64,000 bases of DNA from Psychrobacter pacificensis (lineage in GTDB: Bacteria > Pseudomonadota > Gammaproteobacteria > Pseudomonadales > Moraxellaceae): positions 91,457-155,456 of the forward strand of contig NZ_FNAL01000003.1 in NCBI RefSeq assembly GCF_900101915.1, in the 5' to 3' direction. Under the pieces are notes generated by a model. It saw only the letters and a list, made by a program, of their open reading frames with translations, did not search any database and was not told the origin of the DNA. A program made the position numbers and the translations under genes. Below, one piece after another: positions 38,754 to 47,487 of the stretch; position 1 is the stretch's first letter; the number at the start of each line of letters is the position of its first letter.

Positions 38754-39307
38754 TAGCATATCAAATAAAATCCGTTACGATAAAGTTAGCAAGCTTGCTT
38801 ATCGCTTGTCTATTCAGTATGGCCAGTTTTGCTGCTATTGATGTCTATGATTTTGACTCTGTACAGCAAGAGGCACAGTATCGTGGTCTTATCGAAGAGC
38901 TGCGCTGTCCAAAATGCCAGAACCAAAACCTAGCAGGCTCTGATGCCCCAATTGCCCAAGACTTAAAGCAAAAAACCTACGATTTGGTCAAAGATGGTCG
39001 TAGCGATGGTGAGATTCGTGCCTATATGCAGGAACGTTATGGCGACTTTATCAGCTATAAGCCACCAGTGCGTCCTTCAACATGGATCTTATGGTTTTTC
39101 CCACCATTATTGCTCATCATCTTGTTAGTAGGTTGGTTTTGGCAAAGTAAACGACGTCAGCTTGTTGCCAGTGGTGCAAGCGGCATGACAGCAGATAATA
39201 CCGCTGAGGCGCTATCTGTTGCCGAAAAAGCGGAGCTTGAGCGCTTATTGTCACGTGCTGATAATAAAGACGTTCACGATATTACAAGCCTTGGGGGCAA
39301 AAAATGA
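38750..39307 (+). CDS. ccmH: Cytochrome c maturation protein CcmH
   Basis: CcmH handles the apocytochrome CxxCH thiols in the haem lyase complex. From the ATG at 38750 (ATGA overlap with ccmG, GAGGAGG seven bases upstream) it has 185 residues. A signal peptide (about 1-28) is followed by the redox motif ELRCPKCQNQNLAGSDAPIA. A membrane segment, WILWFFPPLLLIILLVGWFW, lies near residues 107-126. The TPR part found fused in E. coli CcmH is a separate gene here (ccmI). Confidence 0.94.
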   Translation: MIAYQIKSVTIKLASLLIACLFSMASFAAIDVYDFDSVQQEAQYRGLIEELRCPKCQNQNLAGSDAPIAQDLKQKTYDLVKDGRSDGEIRAYMQERYGDFISYKPPVRPSTWILWFFPPLLLIILLVGWFWQSKRRQLVASGASGMTADNTAEALSVAEKAELERLLSRADNKDVHDITSLGGKK

Positions 39308-40584
39308 CCATATTTTCTACGGTTGGCTTATTTATTGCGCTGAGCTTACTGACCGCCTTATTGCTTGCTGTTATAGCTATCAAACCATGGTTGAGAGCAC
39401 CGCGTACGCATAGTAAGCCTTTGGACAATCAGCTATTAGGTATCAACGTTGCTGTATTTCGTGAGCGCTTAGCAGAGCTGAAAACAGATAAAGACAGTGG
39501 CATCATTGATGAGCATCACTATCAAAACCAAAAACTTGAGCTTGAACGCCAGCTTTTGGATGCTCAGCGTGAAGTCGCACCTATGGTCACGCCTGGTATC
39601 AAAAGCCGATTGATCATTGTCTTTTGGGTACCTGTGCTGTCTGCCATGGCGTACTTGATGGTCGGAGATCGCACGCCTGTTTTTGAGCTTTGGGCAAGCG
39701 AAGACAAAGTAGGTCAAGTGGCGGATGACTTATTAACTGGCAAGATTGACCAGCCACCTGCTTGGGCGATTGAAGATGGCAATCAGCTGATTAGTGCCAT
39801 GCAGACCAACGTCTATCGCCATGCGTACGATTACAATCGTTGGATGCGCCTATCAGAGTTGTTCTTATCATTAGAGGCGACCGATTCAGCACTAGAGGCC
39901 TTATCACGTGCTTATCGTTTGTCACCTGATAATGAAGAGATTGCGATTACTTACGCGCAGATTAATTTCTTTGCTAATAAGGGTCAGCTAGACGAAAATA
40001 GTCGCCGAGTGCTAGAAACTGTATTGGCCAAAAACCCACAGCATGAAGGCGCGCAAATGCTCATGGCAATGGGTGAGGCGCGAGCAAATAACTTTGATCA
40101 AGCACAAGGCTGGATCAAACGCTTGCGTGACAGTATTTCTGCCAAACCAGGCGACCATACGCAGGCGCTATCCAGTCTAGATGAGCTCAGTGCCAATGTG
40201 ACTATGCAGCAGCAACAAGCGTCTGAGGGCATTGAGGTGACCGTTAAGATCAACTCAAGCCTACTGCCATTGGTCAAAGCGGATGACGTGCTGTTTGTGG
40301 CGATTCGTGATGTGAATGGTGGCCCGCCATTTGCTGCCAAGCGTTTGCCAATTAGTGCGATTAAGCAGGGCGAGGCTACTATTAGCCTAAGCGATATTGA
40401 TGCGATGATGCCAGAGCGTACCCTAAGATCAGCCCGTTCTGATAAGGTTGAGTTGGCTGTCATTGCGCACATTAGTCACAGCGGTACAGCTATCGCAGAG
40501 TCAGGAGATTTATCAGGTAATCCTGTTGTGATTCGTGCCGACCAAAATCAGGTCAATGTAGAAATCAATCAACAAATCCCCTAG
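39304..40584 (+). CDS. ccmI: Cytochrome c maturation protein CcmI (CycH, TPR apocytochrome chaperone)
   Basis: This 426-residue protein has two membrane segments (IFSTVGLFIALSLLTALLLA at the N-terminus and LIIVFWVPVLSAMAYLMV near 100-117) around a leucine-zipper-like loop with VFRERLAELKTDKDSGII, a CcmI hallmark. TPR-like helices follow (ALEALSRAYRLSPDNEEIAI), then a C-terminal beta domain. It overlaps ccmH by four bases (ATGA) and ends the operon. No clear terminator was seen before adk. Confidence 0.92.
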   Translation: MTIFSTVGLFIALSLLTALLLAVIAIKPWLRAPRTHSKPLDNQLLGINVAVFRERLAELKTDKDSGIIDEHHYQNQKLELERQLLDAQREVAPMVTPGIKSRLIIVFWVPVLSAMAYLMVGDRTPVFELWASEDKVGQVADDLLTGKIDQPPAWAIEDGNQLISAMQTNVYRHAYDYNRWMRLSELFLSLEATDSALEALSRAYRLSPDNEEIAITYAQINFFANKGQLDENSRRVLETVLAKNPQHEGAQMLMAMGEARANNFDQAQGWIKRLRDSISAKPGDHTQALSSLDELSANVTMQQQQASEGIEVTVKINSSLLPLVKADDVLFVAIRDVNGGPPFAAKRLPISAIKQGEATISLSDIDAMMPERTLRSARSDKVELAVIAHISHSGTAIAESGDLSGNPVVIRADQNQVNVEINQQIP

Positions 40585-40782
40585 TATTAGGGTTAGTTAT
40601 TGTGAGTATTTTTCATATAAATGCTGTTGACCACAAAAGGCTTAGCAGTGTTATATGGAAAGATAAGTCATGGCAACTTATGACCCTAATTAGAAAAAAA
40701 CTTGAGGTTTGTCAGGTCACAAGGTAAGGTGTCTTGGCAATCAATTAATCCCTAAGTTGTAGTAATCCCAAAATCCCATTGA

Positions 40783-41457
<675 letters not shown>

Positions 41458-41491
41458 TCTTGTTATAAGATAACCGACGCCGTGATTGAAA

Positions 41492-41517
41492 GCCCTGTTT
41501 CTTAGCAGGGTTTTTTT
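41492..41517 (+). terminator. Intrinsic terminator of adk
   Basis: A short CCCTG/CAGGG stem (41493-41510) is followed by seven T, 35 bp after the adk stop. Confidence 0.82.
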
Positions 41518-41580
41518 ATGGCTGATACGCATTCATATAGCCATGCCCGCACAACCCTGCCCACACACAACCATACTCAT

Positions 41581-41612
41581 AAAAAAACCGCTTACCTATG
41601 ACAAGTAAGCGG
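41581..41612 (-). terminator. Intrinsic terminator of secB
   Basis: An 8-bp stem, CCGCTTAC/GTAAGCGG (41588-41612), is followed on the minus strand by seven T (plus-strand A run 41581-41587). Confidence 0.85.
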
Positions 41613-41662
41613 CTTTTAATACGCATTTTGCACAACAGCTTTCTGCTTTAGCAGCTTACTGC

Positions 41663-42115
41663 TTATGCATTACCTTGCGCATCAACTTGTGCTTGCTGCT
41701 GGCTTTGTGCGTAGGCTTGGTCAAAGTTCACAGGAGCGAGCAGTAACTGCGGGAAGCTACCACGTGTGACGATGTCGCTGATGACTTCGCGTGCATAGGG
41801 GAATAGCACATTTGGGCAATAAGCGCCTAGAATTTGACCGATTTGGTCTTCTGGAATGTCTTTTAATAAGAAAATACCCGCTTGATGCACCTCAGCGATA
41901 AATGCAGCTTCGCCTGCATTTTTTGCAGTCACGCTGACGGTCAAGACGATTTGATAATGATCGTCGTCTAGCTTTTCTGCATTGCTAGAGAGATTGATGT
42001 CAAGCTCTGGGTTCCACTCTTTGGTAAATACGCTCGCGCCTGGCACCTCAAGTGACATGTCTTTTACATAAATGCGCTCTAGTGCCAATTGTGGTTGTGC
42101 TTGTTCTTCAGCCAT
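41663..42115 (-). CDS. secB: Protein-export chaperone SecB
   Basis: SecB keeps preproteins unfolded and passes them to SecA. The 150-residue protein has [14 protein letters not shown] near the N-terminus and [14 protein letters not shown] near the end, with an [17 protein letters not shown] segment (here [15 protein letters not shown]) in between. Length is typical. It lies 245 bp downstream of grxC on the same strand, an arrangement common in gammaproteobacteria. Confidence 0.96.
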   Translation of the reverse strand: MAEEQAQPQLALERIYVKDMSLEVPGASVFTKEWNPELDINLSSNAEKLDDDHYQIVLTVSVTAKNAGEAAFIAEVHQAGIFLLKDIPEDQIGQILGAYCPNVLFPYAREVISDIVTRGSFPQLLLAPVNFDQAYAQSQQQAQVDAQGNA

Positions 42116-42360
42116 GATAATTCCTCTAAAATTAGATCAAATGATTGGGCAAGTTATGATTAAAAATACTATGATTAAAAATACTACAACAAAAACTTCG
42201 TCATAAAAGCCTTATGGTAATAGTAGCCAAGATTGAATCAAAAAGACCAATCTCGCCGTTTTATCACACGCATTGCATAACACCGTGTTTTATTTTGCCG
42301 CTGCTTATCATTACACAGCTGATGACAAACCGCAAAACAAGGTTGCAAAAAACTTGTAAA

Positions 42361-42624
42361 TTAACCAGCCAATAGCTCGTCAAGCTTGCCTTGTTGGTTC
42401 AGTTGATTGAGCTCATCAAAACCGCCGACAAAGGTATCACCCACAAAAATCTGTGGCACGGTGCGATAGTTATTGGTCTTTTGCATCAATGCGCGGCGCT
42501 CTTCGCTCGTCATATCGTGCATACCGATTTCTTCATAATCGACGCCTTTAGTTTTTAGTAGTTGTTTGGCGTTAGAGCAGTACGGGCAGATAGGCGTGGT
42601 ATAAACTTTGACAGATACAGTCAT
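42361..42624 (-). CDS. grxC: Glutaredoxin 3
   Basis: This 87-residue monothiol/dithiol oxidoreductase has the active site PICPYCSNAK (C13-C16), the cis-Pro TVPQIFVGD and the glutathione-binding GGFDEL. It is a single-domain class I glutaredoxin. Upstream of secB on the same strand. Confidence 0.96.
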   Translation of the reverse strand: MTVSVKVYTTPICPYCSNAKQLLKTKGVDYEEIGMHDMTSEERRALMQKTNNYRTVPQIFVGDTFVGGFDELNQLNQQGKLDELLAG

Positions 42625-43050
42625 GATAAATCCTTATTGGTCAGTATGGTCGTTAGTAATGACTTTATTATAAAAAACGACGCATAAAAAATATGAATAA
42701 AAAGTGGAATGCTTAACAGACCCTAGTGATTATAAAAAATACGATAAAAAATTATGTGATAAAAATGATGATTATCAGTTACTCACAAGTAAATGTGCGA
42801 GGTATTGGGTCGGGCTTATTAGTACAGTGGGGATGTGTCAGGCAAATTCAAGCGGAATGGGTCAAAAAGGCGCTGCAGCGATATAACTATAATCGATTCT
42901 AAATAAAAAAGTCATGTGTTTATTGACCAGCAAGGCCGCTAAAATTTTACTTGCGTGCTGCGTTCCCAGAGGCTGCGTAACCTACGTCTAAAAATAGCAT
43001 CCCAGTAGCGCTATATTCTTTTTAGAGTGCATCGACTATATACCACATAA
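42625..43050. other. Gap upstream of grxC; no gene, holds a short repeat element
   Basis: No credible coding sequence is seen; a GTG-started frame of 60 codons at 42704 has no ribosome site and ordinary random composition. The grxC promoter should lie at the left end. A short repeat related to 29851-29904 is at 42937-42998. Confidence 0.5.
42937..42998. repeat. Second copy of the intergenic inverted-repeat element (opposite orientation)
   Basis: Read on the minus strand this 62-bp stretch starts GCTATTTTT, contains GCAGCCTCT, ACGCAG, CACGCAAG, and ends TTTTAGCG, the same elements and order as 29851-29904. This copy has about a dozen extra bases after GCTATTTTT. The ends pair with each other (GCTA/TAGC). 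Confidence 0.45.
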
Positions 43051-43079
43051 AAAAAGACACCTAAATGCGGTGTCTTTTT
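43051..43079. terminator. Intrinsic terminator downstream of the rhodanese gene
   Basis: A perfect 11-bp stem, AAAAAGACACC/GGTGTCTTTTT with loop TAAATGC, works in either direction; on the minus strand it ends the rhodanese gene. Confidence 0.85.
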
Positions 43080-43112
43080 GATGGTTACTGATACTAAATA
43101 ATGCAGCACTAG

Positions 43113-43568
43113 CTACTTGTGCAATGACGGCTTGGCCTTGCCTTTGGTTTTTGACTTAGCATCTTTTAGGCCAACGAGTGGCATACCAGCTGCCTGCCAG
43201 CCGCCAATGCCACCTTCTAAGCGATAAACGTCATCTTTGCCAATCATTTGAATGGCTGCGCCTGCCTGTACGCCCATGTCGCAGATGATGACCACTGGCT
43301 GCTGGATGGCGCGGATTTCTTCTAGGCGATCTTTTAGCTCAGTAAAAGGTATGTTGCGGCTGCCTTGAATATAGCCGGTCAAAAATTTCTTTTTGGCGCG
43401 AATATCGATCAGCTGCGCGTTTTGCGAGTTCACCATCATACCAAGCGTGTTGGGCGATATTTTTCTACCACTACGTTTGTTTTCGATGGTAAAAAACAGT
43501 ACAGCAAGTACGGCTAATATACCAAACAAAAACGGGTGGTTGCCCACAAATTCTAGCGCACGATCCAA
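43113..43568 (-). CDS. Membrane-anchored rhodanese-like protein
   Basis: This protein has a short N-terminus, one membrane segment (HPFLFGILAVLAVLFFTI) and a rhodanese domain with the active-site Cys in VIICDMGVQAGAA. It may carry out sulfur transfer at the membrane; the substrate is unknown. The start chosen is a TTG at 43568, preceded by GGAGG with a six-base spacer, giving 151 residues beginning MDRALEFVGNHPF, the usual start of related proteins as I recall them. The frame is open 21 codons further, but without a comparable ribosome site. A basic Lys-rich tail ends the protein. Confidence 0.8.
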   Translation of the reverse strand: MDRALEFVGNHPFLFGILAVLAVLFFTIENKRSGRKISPNTLGMMVNSQNAQLIDIRAKKKFLTGYIQGSRNIPFTELKDRLEEIRAIQQPVVIICDMGVQAGAAIQMIGKDDVYRLEGGIGGWQAAGMPLVGLKDAKSKTKGKAKPSLHK

Positions 43569-43718
43569 ACCATACCTCCAAAAAATAAGTGTTCTATTAA
43601 GCCGAGAAGATAGCTCAATGATTTTGAACAAGGCGCTATTATACCGATTAGGTCATCTATAGTAAATGTATGATGAGCAACCTACGTTTTAATAATGCTG
43701 ATTTGATACATAGCGTTG

Positions 43719-44822
43719 TTAATAGGGCTTGGTATCAGCCTCTTCGCTCAAGGTCACCAGGTTTTCGACTCGGCGCTGTAGCACATCACCATCAGCTACC
43801 GCTTGCCATAACGCACAGCCTTTGCTGTTATGAGTGTGACGACAGTCACGAAACTGACAGTCACCGGCAAGTGGCGCAAGCTCAATAAAACCTGAAATGA
43901 TATCGTCAGGATCTAAATGCCAAATCCCGTACTCACGAATACCAGGCGTATCGACGATGCCGCCTTGGGTAAGATCGTCTGGATTAAACGGCAATAAGCG
44001 ACTGGTGGTGGTGGTATGCTGGCCAAGTTTCGAGTTTTCGGAGATGACGTTAACCATTTGCCCTGACTCAGGCAACAGTGCATTGATAAGACTGCTTTTA
44101 CCGACGCCAGATTGTCCAGCAAAAATCACCAGCTTTTTATCTATATGACGCTTGAGCTCATCAAGACCTGTTTGGGCGTCGCTAGCGGCGATGTTTTCAG
44201 GACAGTCAACCGACGTCAGTACGCTCTCGTAACCAAGAGCCGCGTATTGAGTCAAAAGCTCTCTGGTATCGACGCCGTCTTCTTGCGCGAGTAGGTCGGC
44301 TTTGTTCAATACCAATAGCGGCTTGACGCCCGCGTGATGACAGACCACCAAATAGCGATCGATCAGGGACGCCGCCGCCGCTGGTAGTGGCGCAAACACG
44401 ATCGCCAAGATATCGATATTGGCAGCGACAGGTTTGAGCTTATGATACCGATCTGGGCGTGAGACAAGAGAGGTACGCGGTTTGACCGACTCGATACGGC
44501 CAAAGCCGGTATTGGGGTCAGCTGTCCAGCGTACGTGGTCGCCTGCCGCCAGCATAGGCAGGTTGGTACGCACATGACAGCGCCATATATCGCCCAACTC
44601 CAGCGCTTGCCAAAATGGCTCAGGATCATCAGGCGCAATCTCTGGCTGCACCGGTAGCACCGCAGGCAAGCTGGTGATTTGTACCTCTAGCTGCTTGCCA
44701 TAATGCGCCATGACCACGCCATCCATCAAACTGTCATCGAGGCTGTCTTGACTGTCGAGCTGCTGTTTGTCAATGCGACGAATCTGTTGTTTAGTCAGTT
44801 TGCGTTGCCGGATTAATGCCAT
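43719..44822 (-). CDS. rsgA: Ribosome small-subunit-dependent GTPase RsgA
   Basis: RsgA acts in late 30S assembly. The 367-residue protein has an OB-fold domain, then a circularly permuted GTPase: G4 as LVLNKADLL comes first, then G1 as GQSGVGKSSLINAL and G3 as DTPGIREYGI. The C-terminal zinc domain shows CQFRDCRHTHNSKGCALW with the expected Cys and His. It is divergent from orn, as in E. coli, where the two genes are also neighbours. Confidence 0.96.
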   Translation of the reverse strand: MALIRQRKLTKQQIRRIDKQQLDSQDSLDDSLMDGVVMAHYGKQLEVQITSLPAVLPVQPEIAPDDPEPFWQALELGDIWRCHVRTNLPMLAAGDHVRWTADPNTGFGRIESVKPRTSLVSRPDRYHKLKPVAANIDILAIVFAPLPAAAASLIDRYLVVCHHAGVKPLLVLNKADLLAQEDGVDTRELLTQYAALGYESVLTSVDCPENIAASDAQTGLDELKRHIDKKLVIFAGQSGVGKSSLINALLPESGQMVNVISENSKLGQHTTTTSRLLPFNPDDLTQGGIVDTPGIREYGIWHLDPDDIISGFIELAPLAGDCQFRDCRHTHNSKGCALWQAVADGDVLQRRVENLVTLSEEADTKPY

Positions 44823-44871
44823 GGTTTTGACCTATTATAAAAATATTGCTAAGTGTAGCGTGAAAATTTGC

Positions 44872-45035
44872 TAACATACAGCCTAAACCGTCCGTGGCAG
44901 ATAGTGGTTTTGTAATATCAGGGCTGATTTGGCAGTGTTAAATCCCAAGCCCTTAACATACAGCCTAAACCGTCCGTGGCAGATAGTGGTTTTGTAATAT
45001 CAGGGCTGATTTGGCAGTGTTAAATCCCAAGCCCT
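44872..45035. repeat. Exact 82-bp tandem duplication in the rsgA-orn intergenic region
   Basis: Positions 44872-44953 and 44954-45035 are identical over 82 bp by direct comparison. Each unit starts TAACATACAGCC and ends CCCAAGCCCT, and contains an AGGGCT/AGCCCT inverted pair, so each copy could form a hairpin. The pair fills most of the space between the divergent rsgA and orn start codons, so a promoter element may be duplicated. Perfect identity points to a recent event. Confidence 0.95.
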
Positions 45036-45111
45036 CATCTTGTCACCGTAGATAAAACGGCACTTTTTATATAACAACTTGCTCCAAACATTATTGACCA
45101 TAGGATATTTT

Positions 45112-45699
45112 ATGACTACCGGCGACCATCCCAATAAAATTAAGATCAAAAATCAAGGCAAAAAAGGGCTGGTATGGATTGACTTAGAGATGACCGGACT
45201 TGACACCTTAAACGATGAGATTATCGAGATTGCCACTGTCGTCACTGACGAAGATTTAAACGTCCTTGCAGAAGGGCCGGTGTTTGCGATTAAAGTATCC
45301 GATCAGGTATTAAACAAAATGGATGACTGGAACACCAAGCAACATGGTCAGTCAGGTCTGATCGATCGGGTGCGCCGTAGTAAGGTGACGCTGGCAGAGG
45401 CTGAAGCGGAAACCATTAAGTTTTTGAATAAATGGGTCGATAGCGGTAAGTCGCCGATGTGCGGTAACTCGATCTGTCAAGATCGTCGCTTTTTGGCGCG
45501 GCAAATGCCAGAGCTGGAGCGCTTCTTTCATTATCGCAACCTTGACGTGTCATCGATTAAAGAGCTGTGCTTTCGCTGGCGCCCTGATATCTTAAAAAAC
45601 TTTGAAAAGGGCGGCAGCCATCTCGCGCTAGATGATATCCGTGACTCTATTCGTGAGCTAAAGCATTATCGTCAGCACTTTTTTAAACTGATGCCTTAA
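45112..45699 (+). CDS. orn: Oligoribonuclease
   Basis: Orn degrades 2-5-nt RNAs, including pGpG, to mononucleotides. From the ATG at 45112 (AGGAT upstream) it has 195 residues. The DEDDh exonuclease motifs are [21 protein letters not shown] and [11 protein letters not shown], with the catalytic His in the last region. The frame opens 11 codons earlier without a matching ribosome site. The N-terminus is about 15 residues longer than in E. coli. It ends in a strong terminator. Confidence 0.96.
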   Translation: MTTGDHPNKIKIKNQGKKGLVWIDLEMTGLDTLNDEIIEIATVVTDEDLNVLAEGPVFAIKVSDQVLNKMDDWNTKQHGQSGLIDRVRRSKVTLAEAEAETIKFLNKWVDSGKSPMCGNSICQDRRFLARQMPELERFFHYRNLDVSSIKELCFRWRPDILKNFEKGGSHLALDDIRDSIRELKHYRQHFFKLMP

Positions 45700-45763
45700 T
45701 AAGATTGATAAGTTAAACTCGATAAGTAATGAGCCTGCACTTAATAAGTGAATAGCCAATTAT

Positions 45764-45795
45764 AAAGGGTCTGCTAAATAGTTAGCGGACCCTTT
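45764..45795 (+). terminator. Intrinsic terminator between orn and lpxH
   Basis: A 14-bp stem, AAAGGGTCTGCTAA/TTAGCGGACCCTTT with loop ATAG, is flanked by A and T runs. Confidence 0.75.
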
Positions 45796-45842
45796 ATCTT
45801 ATTACATCATTTTATTACATCGTTTGGTTTGTAAAAAATAAG

Positions 45843-46685
45843 CTAGACCAGTGAGCTAAATTCAACCAGTTCAAAGTTAGCTTTATTGCTATCTGAGTGT
45901 GCATTAGTGATCATCACACCAATCACTGCGCTGACGGTTGGTTTACGGGTATCTTTATTTAGCAGCCGCCAATCACCCAGCACGTAGCGTTTTTTATCTG
46001 TCGTTGCTTGATGGATATCTGGACGATGGGTATGACCATGTAGCAGCGCATTGCTACTAGCCACGGCTTGTATCACCGCCTCATCGTTGACATCCATAAT
46101 GTGAGCGGCTTTATTGGCATTGTTTTGTTGGCTTTTTTGGCGCATTTTTTCCGCGATGGCCAAGCGTTTTTCTAGGGATTTATTGAGCAGATACCACTGG
46201 GTTAGACGGTTGCGCATGATTTTACGAAAAAACTGATATTTTTTATCATCAATACAGAGCGCGTCGCCATGCTCGAGACGGTAGTGTTGCTGTCCCACAG
46301 CTAAGTTATACGGCTCATCAATCAGCTCCCCGCCAAACAGGTTGCAAAACGGCTGACCCAGCAGAAAATCACGATTGCCATGCATCACCAATATCTCACA
46401 GCCCTTGATGCGCAGTTGTTTTAATTTAGCGATAAGCGGGGTGAGCCAGTGGGTTTGGCGCGCATCATCTGACAGCGTCAAATAAGCGTCATCACCGATC
46501 CAGACTTCAAACCAATCGCCTAAGATAAATAAGCGTTTGAGGACGGGCAGGGCCAGACAGTCATCAAGTAGCGCCAAAAAAGCCTGCACTAAGGCAGGCT
46601 CCTCTGGCGATAAATGCAAATCGCTGATGAATACTTGCCGCACCTCATGTGGGCGGGTCGTTATCAGATGATTAAACGTTTGCAT
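45843..46685 (-). CDS. lpxH: UDP-2,3-diacylglucosamine diphosphatase LpxH
   Basis: LpxH makes lipid X in the lipid A pathway. The 280-residue calcineurin-like phosphoesterase has VFISDLHLSPEEPALV, LGDWFEVWIGDDA, VMHGNRDFLLG and LLHGHTHRPDIH, which supply the metal ligands. It is about 40 residues longer than E. coli LpxH, mainly in a Gln/Asn/Ala stretch near 188-210 and at the C-terminus. It lies 57 bp after ppiB on the same strand, the E. coli order. Confidence 0.95.
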   Translation of the reverse strand: MQTFNHLITTRPHEVRQVFISDLHLSPEEPALVQAFLALLDDCLALPVLKRLFILGDWFEVWIGDDAYLTLSDDARQTHWLTPLIAKLKQLRIKGCEILVMHGNRDFLLGQPFCNLFGGELIDEPYNLAVGQQHYRLEHGDALCIDDKKYQFFRKIMRNRLTQWYLLNKSLEKRLAIAEKMRQKSQQNNANKAAHIMDVNDEAVIQAVASSNALLHGHTHRPDIHQATTDKKRYVLGDWRLLNKDTRKPTVSAVIGVMITNAHSDSNKANFELVEFSSLV

Positions 46686-46742
46686 TTATCATAATCCTTG
46701 TCGTCTATTGTCAGACTATCAGTAACACTTACTTATCACGAC

Positions 46743-47258
46743 CTACTGAGAAACGATGGTCGCAGAGTTGATAACGACAGGCTCTTTTGGCACATCAGCA
46801 TGCATGCCGAAGCGACCGGTTGGTACGCCGCGCATTTTGTCGATGACATCCATGCCGCTGGTGACTTTACCAAATACTGTATAACCCCAGCCTTGCATGT
46901 TTTTGCCAGAGTGGTTGAGGAAGTCATTGTCTTTGACATTGATAAAGAATTGGCTGGTCGCTGAGTGCGGATCTTGCGTACGCGCCATAGCGATAGTGCC
47001 TTTGTCATTCTTTAGGCCATTGTCCGCTTCGTTTTCGATAGGAGCATTGGTTGCTTTTTCATTCATCTCAGCGTCCATACCGCCGCCTTGAATCATAAAG
47101 CCATCGATGATGCGATGAAAAATTGTGCCGTCATAATGGCCAGATTTTACGTAGTTTAAGAAGTTTTCTACGGTTTTTGGTGCTTTTTCTTCGTTGAGTT
47201 CAATGACGATCGCACCCATATTGGTGTCTAGTTCTACTACTGGCGGCATGTCTACCAT
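46743..47258 (-). CDS. ppiB: Peptidyl-prolyl cis-trans isomerase (cyclophilin type)
   Basis: This cyclophilin has no signal peptide, so it is probably cytosolic PpiB. From the ATG at 47258 (AAAAAAGGAATAT upstream) it has 171 residues. [14 protein letters not shown] is the catalytic stretch with the active-site Arg; [18 protein letters not shown] and [13 protein letters not shown] are also diagnostic. The frame is open 33 codons upstream without a better start. It is upstream of lpxH and divergent from glnS. Confidence 0.95.
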   Translation of the reverse strand: MVDMPPVVELDTNMGAIVIELNEEKAPKTVENFLNYVKSGHYDGTIFHRIIDGFMIQGGGMDAEMNEKATNAPIENEADNGLKNDKGTIAMARTQDPHSATSQFFINVKDNDFLNHSGKNMQGWGYTVFGKVTSGMDVIDKMRGVPTGRFGMHADVPKEPVVINSATIVSQ

Positions 47259-47487
47259 GTGATATTCCTTTTTTGATTGCAGCGCCTTAAATGACGCTGT
47301 CAAGTGGTGGTTAAAAAAAGTTATGGCTAGTCTAACGGCTTTTTTGTCGTCTGTCATGTATCAGGCTGTTAATGGCTTTGCAAAAGCTGATAGAATAACG
47401 CAACGTTATCTTTTATCAGTCTTTTTTAATTTATCATTTTTGAGCGTGGTAACACGCGCTGAATACTTGCGCTAGGAGCAATGAGTA

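Noticed and set aside
42704..42886. A 60-codon frame on the plus strand upstream of grxC
   Set aside because: It starts with GTG without a ribosome site, has random-looking composition and no neighbour logic.
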